Below, piece after piece: positions 20,701-31,454 of a stretch of DNA of 64,000 nt. The DNA lies in contig NC_087247.1 of the NCBI RefSeq assembly GCF_037042905.1, forward strand, positions 43,375,920 through 43,439,919, in the 5' to 3' direction. The position numbers and the translations under genes are program-made. The first letter of the stretch is position 1. The number at the start of each line of letters is the position of its first letter. Below the pieces are notes generated by a model that worked only from the letters and a program-made list of their open reading frames with translations, was not told where the DNA came from and did no database searches. Source of the stretch: Lytechinus pictus. Its lineage: Eukaryota; Echinodermata; Echinoidea; Temnopleuroida; Toxopneustidae.

Positions 20701-23700
20701 CCTTAATATTCGAAATATGCAAAAATTAACATAGGTCCATGTGCTTGATTTTTTGCTATAGAGCTTCAAAGTTCACCCAATTTGATGTTCTTAAGAATTG
20801 CGCATTCAAAAGAATTTGGCATTTTTAGACCGCCCAAGATTACTACAATGAGTTTAAACCTCCATTACTCAGTCAAAATACATGAAAAAGTCATCAAATT
20901 TCGCAAGAGAGTTAATAATTGTATCGTTAGAATGGAGAATCTATTAATAGTGCTATTTGTTTGCAATTTTAAGTTTAACAGCACTGTCAGTTCTTAAAAA
21001 TGGCGTAAAAGATAACAAAATCCCAATCTAAAAAATGTAAAATTTCAGTAACAAACTACAAACGTACAATAAATGCTGCACTTTATTCAAAATCCATGTC
21101 ATTTTCACCAAAATTTGCAGAGTTGTAGAGGAAGGTATACCTAAGAGGTACAAACATTAAAAAATAGGGGTTCATGTGCTTGTTTTTAAACTATCAGCAT
21201 TTTTATTAGAGCAAATGTGCTTTTTAAAACACCAAAAATGGGCCGAATGCTTAGTATCTATGTGAAGAAAAAATCAAAACCACTCTACCATTTATTCAAA
21301 CTCGGGGTAATATTCGTGATTCTTGGCAGCACTGCAGAGTAAAGTATTTTGAAATTGTAGAGAATATTTTTTTGAATGGTCCATGGAATAATTCAATTTT
21401 TTTGCTTCATGAAATAACGCATCGGATCTGCAGTTAAAGTGCAGAAGATGAGAAAAATCAGCTCATACCCCCAGCTAATTAATCACCTGTTCATCCATTG
21501 TGACGTCAGCGCGCAGAGTGTAAACTATGCGCAGATCATAATGCGCACAAATATAACTGTGGAACGTCCTTAAAGTGGAATAATTTTACTTTCAAAACTT
21601 TTAGAGTCCATTTTTCTTTGAATACAAGTCAGCTTTATGAACTCAATCATAAGACCAAACTCAAATCCATTGAAAAGACTTAAAATCGCTGGCTTCCAAA
21701 AAAACTTGTCCCTGGTAGGCAAGATCTGTGTCGTTAAGACCCTGTTGTTGCCGCATCTCCTTTATTTTTTCGGTCTTATGTGTTAAAATACCACAAAGTT
21801 TTTTTCAAACAACTGAATACTAAGTTGTTTAAATTCATATGGAGTGGTGGCAATGACAGCATCAAAAGACTACTCATGTGTAACGATTTCTCTATGTGTG
21901 GTTTAAGAATAGTTGATCCCTACACTTTTTCTCTTGCACAAAAAAATGTAATGGGTTAAATGCTTTTTGATGATGATTATAAAGGCATGTGGAAATCTAT
22001 TGAAACTTTTATATTGGATGATTTTAGTATTATACAGGATATTTTATGGAAAATGTGTGCTCCGGAAAGTATTCTGAATAAATTAACCTCAAGTCAATTG
22101 GCTGAGTCTATCCGAACATGGTATATATTTAGGGAAAAATTCTCTAAAGCTGAATATGATACACACTTTTCCTCAATTGGTTCTTGTCAGTGTAATTGGT
22201 TTATAGAAAGTTAGAAACATTTGTTCAAAGTAAAAAAATTTCACATACCAGGATTGGCCAGACAAAGGTATTATTGTATCCCCCGAACAGAGTTCGGAGG
22301 ATACTATGGATTTGGCCTCGTCGCGCGTCCGCCGCAGAGATTTTCTTGTGAGCGCTCTATCAGCTGCTTTTCTTCTCCGATCATCTTCAAATTTGGCATG
22401 AAGGTTGAGTATGGTATAGCGAAGAAGCCTATTGATTTTGGTGTGGGCGGAGACATCATTGCCATGGTAACCAGAGTTTTTGTGGAAATATAGCAGAGAT
22501 GTCCTTGTGAGCGCTCTACCAGCTGCATTTCTTCTCCGATCATCTTTTTATGTGGCATGAAGGTCCATTATAGTAAAGCAAAGCCGCCTATTGATTTTGG
22601 TGTGGGCGGAGACATTTTTGCCATGGTAACAAGAGTTTGTCTAGCCCACCAGAGGTGAAGGCGAGACTGAGGGATCCAAACGTCCGTCACAAACCTTATG
22701 ATACATAACTCCACAACCGTAAGTCACTTTTCAACCAAACTTGGATGGTAGATGGACTTGGGGGACCTGCATGTTATGCTGCAGTCGGAGGTCACATGGT
22801 AAGGTCATTTTCAGGTCAACATTATAGTTTACATGCAAGACTCTCTTATGACACCTAACTCCGCAACCGTAAGTCACTTTTCAACCAAACTTGGTTGGTA
22901 GATGGACTTGGGGGACCTGCATGTTATGCTGCAGTTGGAGGTCACATGGTAAGGTCATTTTCAGGTCAACATTATAGTTTACATGCAAGACTCTCTTATG
23001 ACACCTAACTCCGCAACCGTAAGTCACTTTTCAACCAAACTTGGTTGGTAGATGGACTTGGGGGACCTGCATGTTATGCTGCAGTTGGAGGTCACATGGT
23101 AAGGTCATTTTCAGGTCAACATTATAGTTTACATGCAAGACTCTCTTATGACACCTAACTCCGCAACCGTAAGTCACTTTTCAACCAAACTTGGTTGGTA
23201 GATGGACTTGGGGGACCTGCATGTTATGCTGCAGTCGGAGGTCACATGGTAAGGTCATTTTCAGGTCAACATTATAGTTTACATGCAAGACTCTCTTATG
23301 ACACCTAACTCCGCAACCGTAAGTCACTTTTCAACCAAACTTGGTTGGTAGATGGACTTGGGGGACCTGCATGTTATGCTGCAGTTGGAGGTCACATGGT
23401 AAGGTCATTTTCAGGTCAACATTATAGTTTACATGCAAGACTCTCTTATGACATCTAACTCCGCAACCGTAAGTCACTTTTCAACCAAACTTGGATGGTT
23501 GATGGATTTGTGGTACCTGCATGTTATGTTGCAGTCGGAGGTCACATGGTAAGTTCAAAGGTCATTTTCAGGTCAACATTAAAGTTTACATGCAAGACTT
23601 TCTTATGACACCTAACTCCGCAACCGTAAGTCACTTTTCAACCAAACTTGGATGGTAGATGGGCTTGGGGGACCTGCATGCTAGGGTCATTGTCGCCATG

Positions 23701-26700
23701 ATAATTGTATTTATTTGTCAAATTTCTGTGTGAGCTCTATATATCGCAATGACGGATGACGCGGTGGGTTCGGGGGATACATGTGCTCAGCTGCGCGACC
23801 CGCCGAGCATCTCTAGTTTATAATGGTGATCTACTAAATTATCCTCACCCTGGTATTTAACTATTTGAAGACATTATTCTAGACTTTGGTATAAATGTTC
23901 AGGACAGGAGGAAAATACTATTTTTTGATAAATATTCTAGCTGATTGATTAGTTACATTGTACCTCTGACTTAACCCCACATGAAATTCTTGATGAAATC
24001 AGAGCCACACTCTTGACAATATGCATATAGTATTCTAATTAAACCATGTGTTCCAGAAAAACGTATAGCTTTTTGGAATGTTCTCCATAACAAGGATGGG
24101 GTCAATTGGGAGAAAGTTCTTGTAAAAAACTGTAAGTGCACTATAATGACACGTGTGCGCCCTTTTTATTTCCAGTTCATGAAGCAATAGGTTTCTTGTA
24201 TAAAATTAAAAGGAAGGACTCTCCTAATTGTTCTTCTTATTGAATGTCCTGTTGTAAAACCCATTTGGGATGAAATTATGAAAGCTATTAGTAAGGAAAC
24301 CAAAAAGCCTGATCTACAAAATGTTTCAAAATTTGAAAAAGATGTTCGGATATATTAATGATAATCCCTTATTTGTTTATTTTGCTTTAAAAATGTTATA
24401 AAGCATATTTGACCTCTAACAAGGATATTGAATATCGTATTGCCAAGAAAAATAATAAACTTACAAGTCATTTTCGGAAATGGAGATTTAAGTTGTAAGA
24501 TATTCTATCATTATTAATTTTGTAACTGAAGAATATCTTAATATGCCTTTTGAGGATGGAATTTCGTTAATCTTTAATAATAGCTAAATCAGCTGATGTT
24601 TATCCCTCTCTTACATTTTTACCTGTACTATACTATAAGGGATGAGGAATACTGGTACTTAGAAGAGACCAAGGGCCCGTTTCTCAACACCGTCATAAGT
24701 CTAACTTCTTGACTAAATCGGAGATAGTGAGCTACTTGTCCGCTAACCGTTTCACGAAGCCCTCTTTACCAAGATCGGGTACAACAACCTCACTAAATAT
24801 TTATGACACCTCCGAACCTGTCTTAACTTCTTTCTTAATGACGTAGTGGCATCACGTGGGTAGACTATGACATGCGAAAGTGCCTAGAAATTTTAAAATT
24901 ATAAACTTACGTAATCAATCATATAGGTTGAAATTACATCACAAAACAAGTGGGTTAATGCATTCAATGATAATTGTAATACAAAGAAACTATAAAAACT
25001 GTTGGTAAACGCCACAAAACCATTAATTTTGAAATAGTAAAATGATTTAATCGATAAAGATTCTACCACGTCAGGCCATCCATAACTGAACTCGTATTTG
25101 TTGTTTTCAGACCCCTATTAACAGTTGGATGAATTCTATCTCTAATTTATGCATATAATTTGTCCAATATCGTATCTTTCGGTATCAATGATTAAAAATG
25201 TTTTGTTAAACTATATTTTGATGACGTTTGGAATCGTAAAAGTCCGTATAATTATCATCATTTTACAAAGAAAACCGTTATGGTTTACTTTCGTAAACTA
25301 TTAAAATTGGGTCTCCCGGGGGTACCCATCTCAACGTCCACAAGTGATTTTTTAGTCATGAAATGAATTATTCATAATCTAATTTTCTCTGCAATTGAAT
25401 GCTCCAGTCTTCATGGTCTAAGTATGTATGATGCATAATTCACCTGTGCTATTATTTTGAAAAGATTTATTTCCCAATTCATCGTAATATTTGCAATTTT
25501 GTAATGATTTTTCTTTTTGAAAATTATGCTATTTTGTGACTAAGGCTACGTCTCGTCTGCTCTTTTTACCGATAGTATCGATATCAAGGTATTCTAGTTA
25601 GGAAGCCTTTCGAGAAACAGGTTTAGTAAGATTGGAACTAACTCCGTGGTTGGTGGATAAAGATATGACTAACTTGTCCATGTGTTGAGAAACGGGCCCC
25701 AGGTGACTGCTTTTTACTACTTTTACTACTTAATCACTTATTATTTGTTGATATGCTGTACTTTTATTTTTTTCTTATTTTTTTTAATTTCTAATATAAA
25801 CTAATAATGTGTATGCTGCTCTTTTATTTTTTTTCTTATTTCTTTTTAAGTACTTGTATTGGTTATTTGTGATTTGTTACACAAAATCATATAAAACTCA
25901 ATAAAACTTTTTTTTTTTAATTATCCTTCGAAACGGACAAAAAAAGTTCTGGATTCTGGAAACTGTTAATTTAAACTTGACGTGATTTGTACCAAGATTT
26001 TGCAATTACATATACTTAAACATGTTTAAATCACCAGTCTCCATCCGTTGTGACCTATAGTACTTTATTCATGAAAACACATTGATGACCCTTTGTCAAC
26101 ATCCTGGTTTTTACTGTATGTACAGGTTACTGAGTACAGCTTCAAGATGCACAGGCAAGCTCCAACCTACAGACGATGAAATTTACACGAGAACAACCAT
26201 CAGTCTCCTCTCAAAAGAATCTTCAGATGTTCCTTTTATCTCAAACTACAGCATCCAAGGTTTTACCATCAGTGGAGATAAGGTCTATGGGCCAGTAGCC
26301 ATCTTGCCCCGCAGTTTGGTGTCATGGAATGTAAGTTTTGTGTAATTTGGTTGAATTTTCTTCTTTGTTTTTGAAAGAGAGGGGAAAGATAATCAGGGCA
26401 TGTCAACAGCAACAAAAATATTATTATGTATCAGTAATTACAAGATTTTGTTTGACTAAAATGCAATCTATCAGATACACTTGTATTTTTAATAGAAAAG
26501 AGAGCTTTAGAAATAAAATTTAATTTCAACTTCCACCATGTTTTTTCTTTTCTTTTAGATTGCTGGATTGCATGATATTCATGAAGATAGTTTGTCTTTG
26601 TTTCATCTGATAGAACCTAGTATTGGTAAGTGCATGTGTCTTTTTTTCTTCTATTTCTTAAACATTTTTGTTTCTCATGTTTATTTTATGTCCTTTTTTG

Positions 26701-28341
26701 TAGTAGATAATTTCTTCTTTTCTGTTTCCCTTTTCTTTTTTCCCTTTTGATAACCTTGCCAACCTGCAAATGAAGTTTGATTAGGGGCATATAGGAGTAA
26801 GCACATCATGGTTTGGTAGTTGGTCTGTCTATTGCAAATCGTACTACTTCTTCACTTTTTGCCAAGTACACACAAGACTTGGCAGGTACTGTGTTGCTGT
26901 GGTAAAGACATGACAGTAAATAGGGGGGGGGGGTCTTGCAGAGATATTTTTTAATGTGTTGGGTACTGTAATGCCATGGTAACATCATCTTGGTATAATT
27001 CAGGTAACTTTTGAATGCAACAAGCACAGGTCAATGAAAAATTGAGCAAATATTTCTATTATGGACAATTATGTAGTTTTGAGATAGTGACCAGTGAAAC
27101 ATAATTTTTTTTTTTTTTGAAAAAAATATAATTTTACAATAACCACTATTATACAATACAGTTAGACTGAAATTTTTGTAGGTAAATCTAATATTTCTGA
27201 TTTTGTTTTTAAAATTGACATCAGATGGCCTTGTATTTGAAAACTTGTCAATATTTTTGTTCCTCTTTTTCCCCATAGAAATCTTGGTGATAGGTACAGG
27301 AGAAGCATATCACAAGCTAACTCCAGAATTACACAAATTCATGAGGTTAAAAGGAATAGCACTTGAAGTTCAAGATACGGTGAGGAAACTCCTCACATTT
27401 TTGTTGACAGGGTCACAGGCTGTTGAAAATCAGGCATCTTGTCTGAGGAGACAATAAGTGTTATTCAATTTATAAAGATGTATCAAGTTGTAAGCTGTTT
27501 TGTGTATGAAAAAAAATCAATGATTGAGCTCAAGTCACTGATAGCAACTTCAAAAATTTTCTGGAAATAACTGGATTGGATTTGGTTATTGTGGGTGAAA
27601 ACCCTCTTCTGCAATTCATGTTAGAGTTCATTCAAACCATCTGCTTATAAGTCGACAGAGCCATGAAAAAAAAGAGTTGATGACAATTTCAATAAATGTC
27701 TGTGGAACAATTATTTTATCAAATATACTGTTCCAAATTATGTATACTCTACATACATTTGCAATCCGTCAGAAATTCTATGAATATAACCATTACAATA
27801 GGAAAGTATTGATAAAAGCATAAAACACCAGTGACCGCCTGACCTGGATTTCATTGAAAATATATTAACTTTAATATTTTTCTTTGTGAAATACTGACAT
27901 ACCTTTTCTTTGGCGACCACCTGTATAATTATACCTGTTGTCGACAAAAACATATGTTCATAAAGACCTTGAGTGGTCTTTAAAGACAGGATTCAATGTA
28001 TGTGCATCTCACTCTGCACCACAAAGGAACATCATAAACATTTATTACATTAGTTTGTCAGAATATAATAGGTTTCTAATTTTAACTATAATAGGCCTAA
28101 TACAGGGACTTCATTTAAAAAATCAGCAATTAGTTTCTGGATTAGGGTTATTGTGTGGATTACATTTGTAATGGGCATTTATGTATCTCATAGCGATGTT
28201 TGTTAGAAGAATGTCTTACTGTAAACCATTTCCTTTGTTCTGTCCCTACAGTCTCATGCTTGTGCAACATTCAATTACCTTGCCAGGGAAAGTAGAGTGG
28301 TAGCCGCAGGACTTTTACCTCCAGAAAAGGTGACCCGGTGA
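17613..28341 (+). CDS. NDUFAF3: NDUFAF3, mitochondrial complex I assembly factor 3
   Basis: Coding exons are 17613-17704 (tentative), 26126-26330, 26559-26625, 27279-27379 and 28252-28341. Joined they give 555 nt, 184 aa, the same length as the human protein. Recognisable segments in order: DDEIYTRTTISLL; YSIQGFTISGDKVYGPVAIL then PRSLVSWN; HDIHEDSLSLFHLIEPSIGE then ILVIGTG; LKGIALEVQDT; ACATFNYLARESRVVAAGLL then PP. This is the DUF498/Mth938-like fold of NDUFAF3, which acts with NDUFAF4 in the matrix on the early Q-module of respiratory complex I. The N-terminus (MASSFVSGFRSLEK..) is Ser/Arg-rich and low in acidic residues, as a mitochondrial presequence should be. If the distal exon is wrong, translation could start at ATG 26118 (MYRLLSTASRCTGK), giving 156 aa, but that ATG has a poor context. 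Introns hold a large LINE and other transposons. Confidence 0.88.
17705..19349. other. Presumed NDUFAF3 intron 1, proximal part
   Basis: Mostly unassigned. It contains a hairpin repeat at 18512-18602 and, at about 19195-19275, a fragment (CCGCCAAACAAAGTTTGAAG then GGGGTATATAGGAATCA, GTCGGTCCATTGCAAATC) that resembles 26760-26845. A minus-strand 105-codon frame at 17600-17917 overlaps the candidate exon and has no recognised domain. Confidence 0.4.
18512..18602. repeat. Hairpin repeat, about 16-bp stem
   Basis: CTAGAACTTCGGTCTCTGT pairs with ACAGAGACCGAAGCTTTTGG then TCTAG, with a small bulge and a 50-nt loop. It is probably a small foldback element, with no target duplication identified. Confidence 0.55.
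19815..20627 (+). pseudogene. Reverse transcriptase pseudogene of the LINE
   Basis: The longest coding remnant of the LINE. It holds RT motifs in order: finger region SSPGYDGLPVEFY, then PKKDKD and FRPISLLT, palm motif A as LLLDIQKAFD (normally xDxxKAFD), motif B as RGIFQGCPIS (normally RQGCPLSP), and motif C as LADDS (normally ADD). Stop codons interrupt it at about 20013 and 20457, and the stretch between motifs B and C is deleted to almost nothing. It cannot make an active enzyme. Confidence 0.85.
20634..21569. mobile_element. TTAA-type transposon (GGACGTTCCACAGTTA) inserted in the LINE
   Basis: 936 bp with 16-bp perfect TIRs GGACGTTCCACAGTTA / TAACTGTGGAACGTCC, flanked by TTAA at 20630-20633 and 21570-21573. 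Removing it with one TTAA restores the LINE frame ..SDNGLKWNNFTFKTFRVHFS. Two internal blocks with GAAATCCATGTCATTTTCAC / AAATCCATGTCATTTTCACC about 400 bp apart are direct repeats. No transposase frame is present. Confidence 0.92.
22279..23816. mobile_element. Helitron/Helentron-like non-autonomous element with tandem core
   Basis: It starts TCCCCCGAACAGAGTTCGGA (a small palindrome) and ends with the hairpin TGCTCAGCTGCGCGACCCGC CGAGCA followed by TCTCTAG, between A and T of the LINE. GTATCCCCCGAAC near the start and GTTCGGGGGATAC near the end are inverted, i.e. subterminal inverted repeats. TC start, 3' hairpin plus CTAG, no target duplication and a tandem-repeat core are features of Helitron-like non-autonomous elements. 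The interior carries two 162-bp units (GTGAGCGCTCTA.CAGCTGC, GTGTGGGCGGAGACAT) and the 150-bp array. Class is inference. Confidence 0.6.
22690..23690. repeat. Tandem repeat, 150-bp unit, about 6.7 copies
   Basis: CCGCAACCGTAAGTCACTTT starts at 22711 (as CCACAACCG), 22861, 23011, 23161, 23311, 23461 and 23618. The middle copies are almost identical, while the first and last are diverged, and a 7-bp insertion lengthens the sixth. The near-identity of the inner units suggests recent unequal exchange. Each unit contains AGGTCA (as GAGGTCACATGGTAAGGTCA and TCAGGTCAACA). Confidence 0.95.
24673..25699. mobile_element. TIR element (GGGCCCGTTTCTCAACAC) inserted in the LINE 3' part
   Basis: 1,027 bp with 18-bp perfect TIRs GGGCCCGTTTCTCAACAC / GTGTTGAGAAACGGGCCC. 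The subterminal GTCATAAGTCTAACTTC block is imperfectly mirrored at the right. No target duplication can be assigned and no transposase frame was found. A-T-rich LINE-like sequence continues after it. Confidence 0.8.
25921..26125. other. End of NDUFAF3 intron 1
   Basis: Unassigned, followed by the acceptor used by NDUFAF3 exon 2. Confidence 0.4.
26126..26330 (+). CDS. NDUFAF3: NDUFAF3 exon 2
   Basis: Acceptor TGTATGTACAG ends at 26125; donor GTAAGT at 26331. Encodes LLSTASRCTGKLQPTDDEIY through GPVAILPRSLVSWN. An in-frame ATG at 26118 lies just upstream of this acceptor and would be the start if the distal exon is not used. Confidence 0.82.
26559..26625 (+). CDS. NDUFAF3: NDUFAF3 exon 3
   Basis: Acceptor TTTTCTTTTCTTTTAG, donor GTAAGT at 26626. 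The exon is 67 nt, encodes IAGLHDIHEDSLSLFHLIEP then SI and ends in phase 1. Human NDUFAF3 has the matching DITEDSFSLFWLLEP. Confidence 0.92.
26626..27278. other. NDUFAF3 intron 3
   Basis: Contains a fragment at about 26755-26850 (AATGAAGTTTGATTAGGGGC ATATAGGA..GTCTATTGCAAATCGTACTA) related to 19195-19275, and a G10 run near 26928. No coding sequence. Confidence 0.45.
27279..27379 (+). CDS. NDUFAF3: NDUFAF3 exon 4
   Basis: Acceptor TTTTTCCCCATAG, donor GTGAGG at 27380. The exon is 101 nt and encodes (E)ILVIGTGEAYHKLTPELHKF then MRLKGIALEVQDT. The VIGTG and GIAxEVQDT blocks are the conserved core of the family. Confidence 0.93.
27380..28251. other. NDUFAF3 intron 4
   Basis: Unique-looking AT-rich intron. 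No RNA or exon seen. Confidence 0.4.
28252..28341 (+). CDS. NDUFAF3: NDUFAF3 exon 5 with stop codon
   Basis: Acceptor CTGTCCCTACAG ends at 28251. The exon encodes SHACATFNYLARESRVVAAG then LLPPEKVTR and stops at TGA 28339-28341. The Ala-Thr-Phe-Asn block and the small-residue AAGLLPP end match the family C-terminus. Confidence 0.93.
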   Translation, partial: SHACATFNYLARESRVVAAGLLPPEKVTR

Positions 28342-28540
28342 TAAATCTCCAGAACATTTCTCAGTGATATTTATTGACTTTCTCAAAGTTCAGCATTGGT
28401 CATTTTGATGCAACCTACACAATGGCTTAAGAAGAGGTAGAAAACGTCACCCTGGAACAGACCTGTGTGCTTATATAGCCCACTCATGGATGTATCTTCC
28501 TGAAGAACCAGATCATGTCATGATTTATTGTTAAGTATAC

Positions 28541-28546
28541 AATAAA
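28541..28546 (+). terminator. Candidate NDUFAF3 polyadenylation signal
   Basis: AATAAA 200 nt after the NDUFAF3 stop. It is the first perfect hexamer downstream; others occur later (for example near 30903), so a longer 3' UTR is possible. Confidence 0.4.
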
Positions 28547-29083
28547 TCCATTATCTACTTAAAGCCATTTCCAGCAAGCTTCAAAGATACATAAACCAAT
28601 TTTGTATTGCAGGCAAATTGGAAAATGTTGCCTTGAATTGGATGGTCAGTTGAGCTATGCTTTGTCATCTTTCTGATCAGTGAATGTTGTTTAAATATGA
28701 ATTATAAAAAGATTGGACGTTATTAATTTCAAATGTATTTCAGATATTAACTTGGCATTTGCCCTGTGTGTGATTTTGAGTTTTAAATATACCACATGAA
28801 TTGGGTTGCTAAATTTGCTGGAGTACTATTTTTGTTGATTCTATTCATCCCATATTTTTAGCAAAATACATATCCTACTCAAGAATTGAAGCAGGGATAA
28901 ATAATGCATTTTGAAAAGTAAAGATGTTATAAATTTTCTGCTTTAGACAATGGAAGATTGACTTGTACTGACTCAATGGTACCATATGTATAATTTACTG
29001 TAGACTTCACAGGAACAAAATCATCATCAGTGCCCTTAGAGTCAGGGATGAATTTTACCATATTGTTTTGTTTTCTCCTTTAA
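28547..29083. other. NDUFAF3 3' UTR or downstream sequence
   Basis: No gene or repeat recognised. Confidence 0.35.
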
Positions 29084-29652
29084 GGTTAAGTCCACCTCAG
29101 AAAAATGTTGATTTGAATCAATAGAGAAAAATCAGACAAATCGGATGTAAAATAAGAAAGTTATGATATTTTAGAAATTTTGCTTATTTTTCACAATACA
29201 GTTATATGCACAATTTAGTTACATGCAAATGAGAAAATCAATGATGTCCCTCACTATTTCTTTTGTTTTTTATTGTTTGAATTATACAATATTTCAATTT
29301 TTACAGATTTGACAATAAGGACCAACTTGACTGAACCATATAATGTTAAACAATGGTAATTACACATGTTCCAGGCAAAATAAAACTTTGTTTCACAGGA
29401 CAATGAGGAAAAAATGTGAATATTTCATATAATAAAATACAAAAGAAATAATGAGTGAGTGATGTCATCAGTTCCCTCATTTGCATACTGACCGGGATGT
29501 GCATATGAAACTATTTTGTGAAATTAAGCAAAATTTAAAAATTTCATAACTTTCTTATTTTACATCCAATTTTGATGAAATTTTCAGTGTTGTGCTTGTT
29601 TGATTTTTCTCTTTTTATTCAAATCAACTTTTTGTTGGGCTGGACTTGTCCT
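29084..29652. mobile_element. MITE, AAGTCCACC family, TTAA ends
   Basis: GGTTAAGTCCACCTCAGAAA at the left and GCTGGACTTGTCCT at the right, with TTAA at 29080-29083 and 29653-29656. Internal GATGAAATTTTCAGTGTTGT and ACATCCAATTTT match the other copies. Confidence 0.8.
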
Positions 29653-29656
29653 TTAA

Positions 29657-31454
29657 GATACAGAATGTTGGTATAAAAATAGGGACTCATAGGCCCATGA
29701 CTTCATTATTACCAATTGATACAGTGTAAAATAAAAAATGACAACAGAAGATAACAACTTTTCCCTGTCATTTATCTTATAGACTCACAAGTCACAACCA
29801 TACTGACTTGAGTTTTCATGGGCTCGTGAACCAGATCTACACATATCTGAATGAGGTTTCCTCTTAATTCTTTGAGAATTGGACTTTGTCATTGATTATA
29901 TTAGATACATGTAGTATCATAATCCATTTTGGTTTAGAATGATTCATTTAAAAAAATTAATTATGTACTATAAGATATACATGGAGAGGGGGATTTTCAA
30001 ACAATAAAATGAAGAAAATAATATCCATGTTCCTGCTGTAATCACAGTAATATCATAAATTTGAGAGACAGTGGCTCTTCATAATATATTGTCATATTTG
30101 TATTCACGTTTTATTAAGTATTTTGGATATAGAATTTTCCAATAACGTGTTTAAATTACATATTCTTGATTTGAAAGAATTAAAGAAAAGATATGCATAT
30201 TTCACCCAAACTATTAAATCATGGATATGAAACTGAAAGATATGTTCTACTCTTGTCTCTTTTTTTTTATAATAGTTTATTCCACCAGTACAATTTTTAA
30301 GAAGTAAAGGAGATCTTCTTCAGTCTTAAAGGTATTTTTTTTTTAAACCTGATGTTTATTGTGTGTTGTACTTTATAGAAGTCCATATGGAGAAAAAAAC
30401 GCCCAGGAGAAAAAAAATAATAAGTCCGTGCAAGCATTCATTTTCAAGATATCTGTGACTGAAAATTAATTTATCTCCTGGGGGGTCTAATAGTAACACA
30501 TGTCGTGTATGGAATAAAATTGGGATATGTTTCTGGTCACTTCAGTTTTTCACCTTTTTGAAAAACCAGATATTAATTTTCTGGTACAATTTTTGAGGGC
30601 TTCATATTTTTTTGCAACCTGTCACACACACAGGTGACAAATGGAACCTTGCAGCTCAGATTTTTTGAAAAATCAAATCAATGTTAACCAATGCCTTTAA
30701 AAGAAAAGAAATCAGTGACAAGTAAAAGAAATAAGAGCTCATGATTTGTTGATACTGGCATCTGATTCTACAAGGGAGGGGGGAATAATTTCATTTCAAG
30801 CAACTTCCAAAATGCTTCTGAACACGTGTTTGTAAACTGTTTGACTGAAATGATGTACATATTAAATGGTCCTAAAATGAAAAAATAGAAAAAAAAACAA
30901 ATAATAAAATACTGTTTTTTCTGCAAGAGAAATACAGAGCGTGGTTTTCACTAGCCGCAAAATCAGGTTTATTGGCAGGATTTTTGTTGTAATGTTTGCT
31001 TTGGGAATATTGTATAATGATCTTTAAAATATTTGAATTAAATATGTAAACAATCTGGCCAAATAGTAAATAGCTTTGATCATTTGGAAGTAGGAAGAAT
31101 ATAGCTTTTGGTCCCCCTCAAACTTTAAAAAAAAAAAACTTTCCTATTACTTTCATGGCTCTTAAACTTTATATTTGGGTTTCTAATTCTTTGGAGACTG
31201 GCAATGTAAAATTACATATAACTTTATAAAAGACTGGGACTTGGACTTTTCATCATTTCACCTTTGAAATATTGACTGACTTTATTAAAACATTAGGAAA
31301 GATTCTGCTATCAATGAACCACTTCAAATTCCCATCAAGCCAATAGAGTGTTGGAAAATACTTTTCAACTGGACAGCAGGCCTACTTCAATTCCTACCTC
31401 CAGTGGAAAACTGAAAGAAAAATCTAATACAACTTTTCTGTTCCAAAAATATGT
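29657..31454. other. Convergent intergenic stretch
   Basis: No coding sequence, transposon end or RNA recognised. It lies between the 3' ends of NDUFAF3 (+) and STIMATE (-). Confidence 0.4.

Larger units (their letters stand above)
19350..25920 (+). mobile_element. Decayed L1/Tx1-type LINE, interrupted by three later insertions
   Basis: The plus strand carries degenerate ORF2 pieces in the right order. About 19520-19620 encodes GLIIRSRIQWTEEGEKSSRY then FCNLEKKG. 19890-20460 is reverse transcriptase: SSPGYDGLPVEFY; GVITLIPKKDKD; FRPISLLTVDYKILAKTLAN; ILLLDIQKAFDRVF; ERGIFQGCPIS. 20450-20620 includes LADDSTCFIYGSE and LNISKSEAIWIGSKKG. The C-terminal region follows at 21574-22210 and about 24050-24340 (KRIAFWNVLHNKDGVNWEKV; FLYKIKRKDSPNC; IECPVVKPIWDEI). 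The LADD block has an altered box, and multiple stops and frameshifts plus a deletion between GCPIS and LADD show it is dead. Inserts are at 20634-21569, 22279-23816 and 24673-25699. The 3' end probably lies near the T/A-rich tract at about 25900. The 5' end is missing. Confidence 0.85.

Noticed and set aside
22221..22558. Open frames of 90 and 84 codons
   Set aside because: They lie in the duplicated 162-bp units of the Helitron-like element, on both strands, and are a by-product of the repeat.
26082..26117. NDUFAF3 start upstream of 26118
   Set aside because: The in-frame codons upstream (MTLCQHPGFYC) do not look like a mitochondrial presequence and would include the likely splice acceptor region.
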